A stretch of 64,000 nucleotides of DNA, taken from positions 496,001-560,000 of the forward strand of contig NZ_PHUF01000003.1 in assembly GCF_002813245.1 (NCBI RefSeq), given 5' to 3'. This DNA is from Novosphingobium kunmingense (GTDB lineage: Bacteria > Pseudomonadota > Alphaproteobacteria > Sphingomonadales > Sphingomonadaceae). This document shows, piece by piece, positions 27,842 through 36,128 of this stretch. Made by a program: the position numbers and the translations under genes. Within the stretch, counting starts at the first letter, position 1; each line of letters starts with the position of its first letter. Under the pieces are notes generated by a model. The model was not told where the DNA came from and did no database searches. It saw nothing but the letters and a program-made list of their open reading frames with translations.

Positions 27842-27923
27842 CCGGGGCGCCACGCCCCGCTTGAAGCCGTTTTCTGCGGGTGCTAGCGCGCCCAGTCTAT
27901 CCATTTTCACACGAAGGAATGCC

Positions 27924-28226
27924 ATGTCGGTCGATACCGCCACGGTCGCCAGGATCGCCTCGCTGGCCCGGATCAAGGTCAGCCAGGCCGAAATCGACGC
28001 GATGGTTCCGGAACTCAACGGGATCCTTGCCTGGGTCGAGCAGCTCGGTGAAGTCGACGTCTCGGGCGTCGAGCCGATGACCGCGGTGATCGAGAACCAC
28101 CTGCGGCTGCGCGACGATGTGATCGATGCCGATCCGCTGACCGCCGGCGGCGTGCGCGACAAGGTGCTGGCCAACGCGCCGGCGGCCGAACACGGCTTTT
28201 TCGGCGTGCCCAAGGTGATCGAATAA
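27924..28226 (+). CDS. gatC: Asp-tRNA(Asn)/Glu-tRNA(Gln) amidotransferase subunit C
   Basis: The 100-residue small subunit of GatCAB, which stabilises GatA and links it to GatB. Typical GatC sequence: [45 protein letters not shown], and the C-terminal [13 protein letters not shown] 27924 gives the family N-terminus; TAATG overlap (one base) with gatA. Confidence 0.96.
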   Translation: MSVDTATVARIASLARIKVSQAEIDAMVPELNGILAWVEQLGEVDVSGVEPMTAVIENHLRLRDDVIDADPLTAGGVRDKVLANAPAAEHGFFGVPKVIE

Positions 28227-29713
28227 TGACCGAATTGACCGAACTGGGCGTTGCCGCGATCCGCGACGGCGTCGCCAAGGGCGACTTTACCGCCGTCGAG
28301 GTGGCCGAAGCCTTCAACGCCAATGTCGCCGCGGCGCAGGACGCGCTCAACGCCTTCATCGTCGCCACTCCCGATGCCGCGATCGATGCCGCCAAGGCCG
28401 TCGACGTGAAGCGGGCCAAGGGCGAAGCACTCGGCAAGATGGGCGGCGTGCCGATCGGCATGAAGGACCTGTTCGCCACCAAAGGCGTGCAGACCACGGC
28501 CGCGAGCCACATCCTCGAAGGGTTCAAGCCCGAATACGAAAGCACCGTTTCCCAGAAGCTGTGGGACGCCGGCGCGGGGATGCTCGGCAAGCTGAACCTT
28601 GACCAGTTTGCCATGGGTTCGTCGAACGAGACGAGCTATTTCGGCAACGTCATCTCGCCCTGGAAGCGCAACGACGGCGGCAACGCGCCGCTCGCGCCGG
28701 GTGGCTCCTCGGGCGGCAGCTCGGCAGCGGTCAGTGCGCGGCTGTGCCCGGCGGCGACCGGGACCGACACCGGCGGCTCGATCCGCCAGCCCGCCGCCTT
28801 CACCGGCATTTCAGGCATCAAGCCCACCTACGGCCGTTGCAGCCGCTGGGGCATCGTCGCCTTCGCCTCCAGCCTCGACCAGGCGGGGCCCATGGCGCGC
28901 GACGTGCGCGACTGCGCGGTCATGCTGGAAGCCATGGCCGGGTTCGATCCCAAGGACGCGACCAGCCTGAACCTGCCGGTCCCCGAATGGGAAGCGAACC
29001 TGTCGGGCGATCTCAAGGGCAGACGCGTCGGCATCCCGCGCGAATACCGCATGGACGGCACCGACGCCGACGTGCTGGCCAGCTGGGACCGCGGGATCGA
29101 ATGGCTGAAGGACGCCGGGGCCGAGGTGGTCGACGTGTCGCTTCCCCACACGAAGTACGCGCTGCCGGCCTATTACATCATCGCGCCTGCCGAAGCCTCG
29201 TCCAACCTCGCCCGCTATGACGGGGTGCGCTACGGCCTGCGCGACCTGCCTGATGGCGCGAACCTGCAGGACATGTACGCCGCCACCCGCGCCGCCGGTT
29301 TCGGTGCCGAGGTCAAGCGCCGCATCATGATCGGCACCTATGTGCTCTCGGCGGGCTTTTACGACGCCTATTACACCCAGGCGCAGAAAGTCCGCACGCT
29401 GATCAGCCAGGACTTCAGGAACGCCTTTACCCAAGTCGACGTGATCCTCGCCCCGACTACGCCGACGGCTGCGTTCGGGCTGGGCGACATGGTCAGCGAT
29501 CCGCTGGCGATGTATCTCAACGACGTGTTCGCTGTCCCAGCCTCGCTGGCTGGGCTGCCCGCGATGTCCGTCCCGGCGGGGCTCAATCGCGAAGGACTGC
29601 CGCTCGGCCTGCAGATCGTCGGCAAGCCCTTCGACGAGCAGGGCGTCCTCAACGCCGGCCTCGCGATCGAGGCCCGCGCGCAGTTCACGGCCAAGCCGGA
29701 AAAGTGGTGGTAA
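28226..29713 (+). CDS. gatA: Asp-tRNA(Asn)/Glu-tRNA(Gln) amidotransferase subunit A
   Basis: The 495-residue amidase subunit that releases ammonia from glutamine for transamidation of misacylated tRNA. The amidase-signature Ser-cisSer-Lys triad is visible: K80 in [13 protein letters not shown]161 in [11 protein letters not shown] and S185 in [11 protein letters not shown]. Length and order match GatA. Two bases separate it from gatB (stop TAA then GATG), so the three genes form one operon. Confidence 0.96.
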   Translation: MTELTELGVAAIRDGVAKGDFTAVEVAEAFNANVAAAQDALNAFIVATPDAAIDAAKAVDVKRAKGEALGKMGGVPIGMKDLFATKGVQTTAASHILEGFKPEYESTVSQKLWDAGAGMLGKLNLDQFAMGSSNETSYFGNVISPWKRNDGGNAPLAPGGSSGGSSAAVSARLCPAATGTDTGGSIRQPAAFTGISGIKPTYGRCSRWGIVAFASSLDQAGPMARDVRDCAVMLEAMAGFDPKDATSLNLPVPEWEANLSGDLKGRRVGIPREYRMDGTDADVLASWDRGIEWLKDAGAEVVDVSLPHTKYALPAYYIIAPAEASSNLARYDGVRYGLRDLPDGANLQDMYAATRAAGFGAEVKRRIMIGTYVLSAGFYDAYYTQAQKVRTLISQDFRNAFTQVDVILAPTTPTAAFGLGDMVSDPLAMYLNDVFAVPASLAGLPAMSVPAGLNREGLPLGLQIVGKPFDEQGVLNAGLAIEARAQFTAKPEKWW

Positions 29714-29714
29714 G

Positions 29715-31205
29715 ATGAGCAACTATCGCATCCAGGGCGCAACCGGTGAGTGGGAGGTCGTGATCGGCCTTGAAGTCCACGCGCAGGTCACGTCCAATTC
29801 CAAGCTTTTTTCCGGCGCGGCGACCGCCTTCGGGGCCGAGCCGAACAGCCAGGTCAGCCTCGTCGACGCGGCGATGCCCGGCATGCTGCCCGTGCCCAAC
29901 CGCGAATGCATCCGCCAGGCGGTGCGCACCGGCATGGCGGTGGGCGCGAAGATCAACAAGTGGTCGCGGTTCGACCGCAAAAACTACTTCTACGCCGACT
30001 TGCCGCAGGGCTACCAGATCAGCCAGCTCTACCATCCGCTGGTCGGCGAGGGCAGCCTCGAGGTGATCCTCGACGAGAAGGACCCCGAAGGCAGCACCAA
30101 AACCATCGGGATCGAACGCATCCACGTCGAACAGGACGCAGGCAAGCTGATGCACGATCAGCACCCGACAATGTCCTATGTCGATCTCAACCGGTCGGGC
30201 GTGGCGCTGATGGAGATCGTCAGCCGCCCGGACATGCGTTCGCCGGCAGAGGCCGGCGCCTACCTTGCCAAGCTGCGCCAGATCGTCCGCTATGTCGGAT
30301 CGTGCGACGGCAACATGGACCAGGGCTCGATGCGCGCCGACGTCAACGTTTCGGTGCGCCGCCCGGGCGAGCCGTTTGGCACCCGCACGGAAACGAAGAA
30401 CGTCAACTCGGTCCGCTTCGTGATGGCCGTGGTGGAATCGGAAGCCCGCCGCCAGGTCGACCTGATCGAGGATGGCGGCACGGTGGTGCAGGAAACCCGG
30501 CTCTACGATCCGGACAAGAACGTGACGCGGTCGATGCGCAGCAAGGAAGACGCGCACGATTACCGTTACTTCCCCGATCCCGACCTGCTGCCGCTGGAAC
30601 TGGACGACGCGTTTCTGGACGAATGCCGGGCGTCGCTTCCCGAACTGCCCGACGCCAAGCGCCACCGTTATGAAACGGCGCTGGGGCTGTCGGCTTACAA
30701 CGCGAATGCGCTGACCGCCGATGTCGAAGTGGCGCGCCAGTTCGAAGCACTGCTCGGCTCGGTCGCCAAGGCCAGCGGCAAGAGCGAGGCTGATGCGTCG
30801 AAGCGCGTTGCCAACTGGCTGCTGTCCGAGGCGCCGGGCGTGCTGAACGCCGCTGGCGTGGGCGCGGACCACGCCAAGAACACGGTCGAGGCCAACACCG
30901 CGATCATCGTCGCCACCGAAAGCGGGCTGATCTCGGGCTCCAAGGCCAAGGAGATCTTCGCCGAGTATCTGACCGGTGACATCGACCTTGCCGCCGCGAT
31001 CGAAGCCAACAAGCAGACCAGCGACACCGGCGCGATCGAAGCCGCGGTGGACGGCGTGCTGGCCGCCAACGCCGACAAGGTCGCCGAATACAAGGGCGGC
31101 AAGGAAGCCCTGTTCGGCTTCTTCGTCGGCCAGACGATGAAAGCCATGCAGGGGAAGGGCAACCCGCAGTTGGTCAACCAGGTGCTGAAGGAAAAGCTGG
31201 GATAA
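29715..31205 (+). CDS. gatB: Asp-tRNA(Asn)/Glu-tRNA(Gln) amidotransferase subunit B
   Basis: The 496-residue tRNA-binding kinase subunit of GatCAB. Features are [12 protein letters not shown] at the N-terminus, [46 protein letters not shown], and a C-terminal YqeY-like domain with [21 protein letters not shown]. GatCAB replaces GlnRS and/or AsnRS function. It is the last gene of the gatCAB operon; a 90-base gap follows. Confidence 0.96.
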   Translation: MSNYRIQGATGEWEVVIGLEVHAQVTSNSKLFSGAATAFGAEPNSQVSLVDAAMPGMLPVPNRECIRQAVRTGMAVGAKINKWSRFDRKNYFYADLPQGYQISQLYHPLVGEGSLEVILDEKDPEGSTKTIGIERIHVEQDAGKLMHDQHPTMSYVDLNRSGVALMEIVSRPDMRSPAEAGAYLAKLRQIVRYVGSCDGNMDQGSMRADVNVSVRRPGEPFGTRTETKNVNSVRFVMAVVESEARRQVDLIEDGGTVVQETRLYDPDKNVTRSMRSKEDAHDYRYFPDPDLLPLELDDAFLDECRASLPELPDAKRHRYETALGLSAYNANALTADVEVARQFEALLGSVAKASGKSEADASKRVANWLLSEAPGVLNAAGVGADHAKNTVEANTAIIVATESGLISGSKAKEIFAEYLTGDIDLAAAIEANKQTSDTGAIEAAVDGVLAANADKVAEYKGGKEALFGFFVGQTMKAMQGKGNPQLVNQVLKEKLG

Positions 31206-31295
31206 GTGCGTACCTCGTTCTACTTGCGCTAAGTTATTGATGCGATAGACGTAACTCATGATCGCGGGGGTCGCGATACATTGAACGGGGGATGC

Positions 31296-32177
31296 ATGAA
31301 GACACTGTTTATCGCCGCCGCGGCGCTTGCCGCGCTGTCTGCTTCGGCGGCGCAGGCCGAAACGCTTAACAACACCAGTGTGGTCGATCTGGTCAAGATC
31401 GGTCTGGGGGATGAGGCGGTCGTCGCCAAGATCAAGGGCAGCGATGCCGAATACGACACGTCGACCGGCGCGCTGATCAACCTCAAGTCGCAGGGCGTTT
31501 CCAGCGCGGTGATTGCCGCGATGATCGAAGCGGTAAACCGCAAGGTAGCGACTGCCAGTGAAGTCCTGTCGGTCGATTCGCCCGATCCCGCGGTGCCGCA
31601 TGCCAACGGCGTCTATCTGCTCAACGACTGGCAGGCCCAGCCGCGCATGATGGCGATCGATGCCACGACCAGCAACCAGACCAAGACCGGCGGCTTCCTT
31701 GGCTATGCACTGACCGGCGGGCTCGCCTCGATGAGCTTCAAGTCGGTTGTGCCTGGTCCGGCGGCGAAGACGGTCGCCAATGGCGGGCGCCCGACGTTCT
31801 ATTTCTTCTTCGACCAGGGCAACAAGGGCGGCAGCTCGGCCGTGTTCAACGCCGGTGCAGTTACCTCGCCGCAGGAGTTCAGTCTCGTCCGGTTCGACGT
31901 GAAGGACGATCGCCGAGAAGCCAAGGTGGGCAAGTTCAACATTGGCGGCGCAAAGGCCGGGGTGATGGACAAGGACCGCATCCCGTTCACAGCGCGGCAA
32001 ATCCGCTCGGGCGTTTACGAAGTGCGCCCCGATGCCGCGCTGACCGACGGGCAGTACGGCTTCCTGGTGCAGGTATCGACCGGCGGCGGTGCCGGCATGG
32101 CTGGCATGGGAGCGACCAGCGCGAAGATCTTTGACTTTGCGATCACTGGCCAGCCGGCGCTCAAGAAGAAATCTTAA
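31296..32177 (+). CDS. Secreted protein of unknown function
   Basis: A 293-residue protein with a clear signal peptide (residues 1-21, ending ASAAQA|ETLN). About 22-75 is a helical module (VVDLVKIGLGDEAVVAKIKGSDAEYDTSTGALINLKSQGVS) of a kind seen at the N-terminus of several uncharacterised exported bacterial proteins. The remainder (about 90-290) is beta-rich, with GGRPTFYFFFDQGNKGG and YEVRPDAALTDGQYGFLVQ. I do not recognise a named family. ATG 31296 follows GGGGGA; a TTG 15 bases upstream is less likely. It is monocistronic. Confidence 0.8.
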   Translation: MKTLFIAAAALAALSASAAQAETLNNTSVVDLVKIGLGDEAVVAKIKGSDAEYDTSTGALINLKSQGVSSAVIAAMIEAVNRKVATASEVLSVDSPDPAVPHANGVYLLNDWQAQPRMMAIDATTSNQTKTGGFLGYALTGGLASMSFKSVVPGPAAKTVANGGRPTFYFFFDQGNKGGSSAVFNAGAVTSPQEFSLVRFDVKDDRREAKVGKFNIGGAKAGVMDKDRIPFTARQIRSGVYEVRPDAALTDGQYGFLVQVSTGGGAGMAGMGATSAKIFDFAITGQPALKKKS

Positions 32178-32181
32178 GACA

Positions 32182-32215
32182 CGAAAAAGGGCGCCGGAAT
32201 TGCTTCCGGCGCCCT
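32182..32215 (-). terminator. Rho-independent terminator of the minus-strand small protein gene
   Basis: AGGGCGCCGGAA (32188-32199) and TTCCGGCGCCCT (32204-32215) pair perfectly over 12 bp with a four-base loop. On the minus strand the stem is followed by TTTTT (32183-32187), so it serves the gene at 32236-32535. It may also stop the plus-strand gene ending at 32177. Confidence 0.85.
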
Positions 32216-32235
32216 CATCGGTGAAGGGTGATCCC

Positions 32236-32535
32236 TCAGGCCTTGCGCGTGCCGTTGATCGGGAAGCTGCCGAAAGCGCCGGCCTTGACCGTGCCGGTCA
32301 GCGTGTCGCCGTCGATGGTCGCTTCGCCTTCAAGCTTCATCGGCATCGGGACGGTCATGTTCATCGTCCAGGTCAGCTTGTTGCCGTCGACCTTGCCGTC
32401 TTCCATTGCCATCGAACCCATCTGGCCCGCGTTGGTGCCGGTGAAGGTGTCACCGTCGGCGACGATGGTCACGTCGCTTTTCTGGTCGCCCATCGGGGTC
32501 TTGGTCACGCATTCGTAGGTGCCGGAAACGGACAT
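32236..32535 (-). CDS. Small beta-rich protein of unknown function
   Basis: A 99-residue protein without signal peptide. The sequence alternates strands and turns (GTYECVTKTPMGDQKSDVTI, GDTFTGTNAGQMGSMAMEDGKVDGNKLTW, GEATIDGDTLTGTVKAGAFGSFPINGTRKA), suggesting a small lipocalin-like or beta-sandwich fold. Similar small proteins occur in many soil bacteria without assigned function. ATG 32535 is preceded by GAGGAG; the longer frame upstream runs into the M16 gene end and is not needed. Confidence 0.78.
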   Translation of the reverse strand: MSVSGTYECVTKTPMGDQKSDVTIVADGDTFTGTNAGQMGSMAMEDGKVDGNKLTWTMNMTVPMPMKLEGEATIDGDTLTGTVKAGAFGSFPINGTRKA

Positions 32536-32584
32536 TGCTGCTCTCCTCGTCTTAGTGCAACTTACAGCCGGGTAAGTTAGCGAC

Positions 32585-35482
32585 TCACTTGCCTGCCTTC
32601 GACGCGGAGTCAACCGCGCTTGCCACTTCGACCGGCAGGCCGACCGACTTCAATTGCGGTTCGACCACCTTGCGATCGCCCACCACCACGAAGGTCAGTC
32701 CGTCCTTGCCAAGGTAGGTGCGGGCCATCGTGTCGATCGCCGCGGCATCGATCGCGCGGTAGCGGCTGGCCAGCGTGCTGATATAGTTGTCCGGCCGGCC
32801 CAGTCGTTCGTTGGTGACGACCGCGCCCAGCACCTGGGCGTTGGTCTGGAAGCGGTTGGGAAGGCCGCGCACGTTGCCGTCGGTGACGCGGGCCAGTTCG
32901 ACCTTGTCGACCGGCTTGCTGGCCGGGAAGGCCGCCATGTCGGCCAGGATCAGCTTGATCGAATCGCCGGTGCGATCGGCCTGGACCGGGGCTACCACGG
33001 TCAACGCGCGCGACCCCAGCGGGCTCGAAACCGATGAGCGCACGCCATAGGACCAGCCCTTGTCCTCGCGCAGGTCGAGATTGAGGCGGCTGAGGAAGCC
33101 GTTGCCCAGCACCTCGTTGGCGAGGTCGAGCGCCTCCTTGTCGGCATCGCGCCCGGTCAGTGGCAGGACCCGGCCGGCGACGATCACCGACTGCGGTGAA
33201 TTGGGCCGGTCGATCAGCACGATCCGCGGCTGCGGCGCGGGGGCGGGGCGGGCGATGTCCTTTACCGCCATGGCAATGCCAGCCGGGGCGGCCCAGTCGC
33301 CGAAGCTGGCGTTCAGCATCGGCAGCAGCGCGTCCATGGTGATATCGCCGACGACGGTAATCTTCAGCGTTTCGGGGCGGATCCATCGCTGGTGCGCGGC
33401 CTTCAAGCTTTGCGCGGTCTGGGCCGACACATCCGCCTTGAAGCCCAGGCCGTCGCCGGGCAGGCCATAGGGGTGACCCGCGCCGAACAGGATCGGGGCG
33501 AGCGATCGCACGGCAAGACCGCCCGGGTTGGATTCGACCTGGGCGATTTCGCTGATCCGCTGGTCGCGGACGCGGGCGACGTCGGCATCGCGGAACGCGG
33601 GGTTGCGCACCACGTCGGCCAGCAGCGCCAGCGACGGGGATAGGTTGGCCGACAGCGCGGTCATCGACACCGCGCTGCTGTCGATCCCCGGACCGGCGCT
33701 GATCGTGGCGCCAAGCCGTTCCTGGGCTTCGGCGATCTGGGTCGCGTCGCGGGTGGCGGTGCCTTCGTCGAGCAGGCCGAGCATCAGCGACTGCGTGCCC
33801 GGGCGGTCGAGCGCGTCGGCGGCGGTGCCGGCGTCGAAATTGAGGCTCATCGCGACCTTGGGAATGCTGGTGCGCCGCACCAGGGTGACCGGGATGCCGT
33901 TGGCCAGCTTGGCGCGCTCGATCGCGGGGAAGGCCAGATCGCCGACTGGCGCGACCGGCGGCGCGGTGCGCTTGGGTCCGGTGGCCAGCTTGGGCGCGGG
34001 CTTCTTGGCGTCGGGCGCCGGCGCCGGGGTGGTCGCCTCGTCGCCCCAGCCGCCCATGGTTTCGCCCTTTTCGGTGCGGGTGCCGGGGACCGTGTTGATC
34101 GCAGCGACCGGGCGCGACAGCCAGCGGTTCATCGCGGCCTTGACCTCGGCCGGGGTCAGCGCGGCGATCTTTTCAAGCTGCTTCTTGTAGGCCGCCGGAT
34201 CGCCCGAATAGAGCTGCCCTTCGGCCAGCGTCATGCCCTTGCCGCCGAAATCGCCGACCTGTTCGAGCTGGCCGATTTCCTGGCTGACCAGCCGGGTGGC
34301 CGACCGGCGCACCTCGTCCTCGGTCGGTCCATCGGCCAAGAACTTCGCAATCACTGCGTCGAGTGCGCGTTCGGCATCGGCGCGGGCCACGCCGTCCTTG
34401 ACCATCATCGCGACCTGCAGGAACGATAACTGCTCGTGCTGCTGGGCCATGGCGCTGACCTGAACGGCCTGCTCGCTGCCGCGAACCAGCGCGTTGTCCA
34501 GCCGCGAGGAGGCAAGGCCGCCGAGAATGTCCATGCCGACCATCAGCGCCTCGGTATCGGCATCGTTGATGCCCGGGCCGCTCCACGAGCGGGTCAGCCG
34601 CAGGTTGGGCACCTGGTCGGCGAGGTCGCGGGTCACCGGCGCGGAGAGGGTGACAGGCGCGGCGGCGACGACGGGCACGAGCGGCCCGGGCTTGATGTCG
34701 CCGAACCACTTTTCAACCAGCGGGCGGGCAGTGGCGGCGTCGATATCGCCGGTCAGCGCCAGCACCGCGTTGTTGGGGCCGTAGTTGTCGGTGAACCACT
34801 TGCGCACGTCGGTCAGCGAGGCGGCGCTCAGATCGGCCATCGAGCCGATGGTCGAATGGCGATAGGGGTGGCCGATCGGGAACAGCGCATCGCCGATCGC
34901 ATAGTCCTCGAGGCCGTAGGGCTGGTTGTCGCCCTGGCGCTTCTCGTTCTGGACGACGCCGCGCTGCTTATCGAGCTTGTCCTGCGTCACCGCGCCCAGC
35001 AGGTGGCCCATGCGGTCGCTTTCCATGAACAGCGCCAGGTCGAGCGCACCCTTGGGCACGGTCTCGACATAATTGGTGCGATCGTACCAGGTCGAGCCGT
35101 TGGTGCTGGTCGATCCCGCGCCTTCCAGCGGCACGTCGAAGTTGGGGACGTTCTCCGATCCGCCGAAGAACAGGTGTTCGTAAAGGTGGGCAAAGCCGGT
35201 CTTGCCGCGCGGCTCGTGCTTGGACCCGACCCGATAATAGGTCGTCACCCCGACGATCGGCGCCTTGCGGTCGGTGTGGACGATGACCTTGAGGCCGTTG
35301 GCCAGGGTGAAGCTTTCGTAGGGAATGTCGACCGCGCGAACCAGATCGGCGAGCGGGGCCGGCGCGGGTTCCGCCACGGCCGCAGGAGCAGCCGGCGGCG
35401 CGCTGGCCACCCGGTCGGGCAGCGCGGTGGTGCAGGCGCTGAGGGCAAGGGCAATAAGCGAGACGGCGGCGAACTGGCGCAT
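32585..35482 (-). CDS. Two-domain M16 family metallopeptidase, lipoprotein
   Basis: A 965-residue peptidase. The signal ends with lipobox LALSAC, Cys 17 lipidated, then a Pro/Ala linker. The first M16 domain carries the inverted zinc motif HLYEH (99-103) with E180 as the third ligand. The second domain (about 480-950) has no HxxEH and serves as the inactive half, as in pitrilysin-type clamshell enzymes, with RPNSPQSVIVAGR and WSYGVRSSVSS near the end. It should degrade peptides in the periplasm. ATG 35482 was chosen as the start of the signal. It lies 49 bases upstream of the small beta-rich gene start. Confidence 0.9.
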   Translation of the reverse strand: MRQFAAVSLIALALSACTTALPDRVASAPPAAPAAVAEPAPAPLADLVRAVDIPYESFTLANGLKVIVHTDRKAPIVGVTTYYRVGSKHEPRGKTGFAHLYEHLFFGGSENVPNFDVPLEGAGSTSTNGSTWYDRTNYVETVPKGALDLALFMESDRMGHLLGAVTQDKLDKQRGVVQNEKRQGDNQPYGLEDYAIGDALFPIGHPYRHSTIGSMADLSAASLTDVRKWFTDNYGPNNAVLALTGDIDAATARPLVEKWFGDIKPGPLVPVVAAAPVTLSAPVTRDLADQVPNLRLTRSWSGPGINDADTEALMVGMDILGGLASSRLDNALVRGSEQAVQVSAMAQQHEQLSFLQVAMMVKDGVARADAERALDAVIAKFLADGPTEDEVRRSATRLVSQEIGQLEQVGDFGGKGMTLAEGQLYSGDPAAYKKQLEKIAALTPAEVKAAMNRWLSRPVAAINTVPGTRTEKGETMGGWGDEATTPAPAPDAKKPAPKLATGPKRTAPPVAPVGDLAFPAIERAKLANGIPVTLVRRTSIPKVAMSLNFDAGTAADALDRPGTQSLMLGLLDEGTATRDATQIAEAQERLGATISAGPGIDSSAVSMTALSANLSPSLALLADVVRNPAFRDADVARVRDQRISEIAQVESNPGGLAVRSLAPILFGAGHPYGLPGDGLGFKADVSAQTAQSLKAAHQRWIRPETLKITVVGDITMDALLPMLNASFGDWAAPAGIAMAVKDIARPAPAPQPRIVLIDRPNSPQSVIVAGRVLPLTGRDADKEALDLANEVLGNGFLSRLNLDLREDKGWSYGVRSSVSSPLGSRALTVVAPVQADRTGDSIKLILADMAAFPASKPVDKVELARVTDGNVRGLPNRFQTNAQVLGAVVTNERLGRPDNYISTLASRYRAIDAAAIDTMARTYLGKDGLTFVVVGDRKVVEPQLKSVGLPVEVASAVDSASKAGK

Positions 35483-35781
35483 GGATTTCCCCGATTGGGC
35501 ACTGGTGGTTGTGCGGCAAGGTGTGGGATCCAAACGCCTTCGGCGTCAACCGCCACGACATTTCGACGAACCGCATGACTGGCCGCACCGGCGACCAGCA
35601 GGGATGCTCCGTCGCCCTGCCACACATACCCTCGCAATTCGCCCCGGGGCACGCTTGCGGATCCCTTATCGGCGCTAGTCTTGCTTTTTCCAGCTCGTTC
35701 AACGGGCTGCGGGAGGGCCGCTTTCTTCATGTTGCAGCGCGCCTTGCGCCCGCGCGCCAGTCGCACAAGGGTCTGGTTCGC

Positions 35782-36004
35782 ATGGCCGAATTCGAGATCG
35801 CCGGCAGCGATCTGGTTCTGCGCTTCGATGTCGCAAGCCCGGCCAAGGTGACGGTCGAGCCGGCCGGGGATCGTACGGTCCAGGTCAAGGTCCGTCGGGT
35901 GAGCGCCGCACTTTGCCGGCCTGCTGCTGGCGGGTGCGATCCGCAGCGGCGGCACGGTCAGGAACGATCCCGACGGCAACGCCGACACCATCGGCGTCCA
36001 CTGA
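35782..36004 (+). pseudogene. Putative small gene broken by a one-base frameshift
   Basis: ATG 35782 opens MAEFEIAGSDLVLRFDVA...VQVKVRRVSAA in one frame. From about 35912 the coding-like signal moves one base to the next frame: FAGLLLAGAIRSGGTVRND and PDGNADTIGVH, ending at TGA 36002-36004. Removing one T from the TTT run at 35912-35914 joins the two parts as VSAALAGLLLAGAIRSGG, a plausible continuous protein of about 73 residues. A good terminator follows 25 bases later on the same strand, which supports a real gene ending here. No family is recognised. The 300 bases before it (35483-35781) hold the M16 promoter side and nothing else I can see. Confidence 0.4.
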
Positions 36005-36027
36005 TCGCAAGCCCTTGGGGGGACACA

Positions 36028-36060
36028 GGGGCGGTCTGCTTGACGCAGGCCGCCCTTTTT
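36028..36060 (+). terminator. Rho-independent terminator before clpB
   Basis: GGGCGGTCTGC (36029-36039) pairs with GCAGGCCGCCC (36045-36055) with one G-T pair, loop TTGAC, followed by TTTTT. It closes the small gene upstream and insulates clpB. Confidence 0.85.
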
Positions 36061-36076
36061 GTTGCACTGCCTCTTG

Positions 36077-36094
36077 TGTTGCCAAACGGCAACA
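36077..36094. promoter_or_regulatory. Palindrome in the clpB promoter region
   Basis: TGTTGCC-AAAC-GGCAACA is a perfect 7-bp inverted repeat 35 bases before the clpB ATG. A CTTG element at 36073-36076, which resembles the -35 of alphaproteobacterial heat-shock (RpoH) promoters, abuts it, so the palindrome occupies the promoter spacer. It may be an operator or a leader hairpin. Confidence 0.4.
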
Positions 36095-36128
36095 CTACCT
36101 TTCGGTGTAACAGGAGGCTGATACACCC

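Noticed and set aside
29685..32000. 771-codon open frame on the minus strand across gatB and the secreted protein gene
   Set aside because: It is antisense to gatB, which has an unmistakable protein sequence. Long antisense frames are common in this GC-rich DNA and the translation has no recognisable domain.
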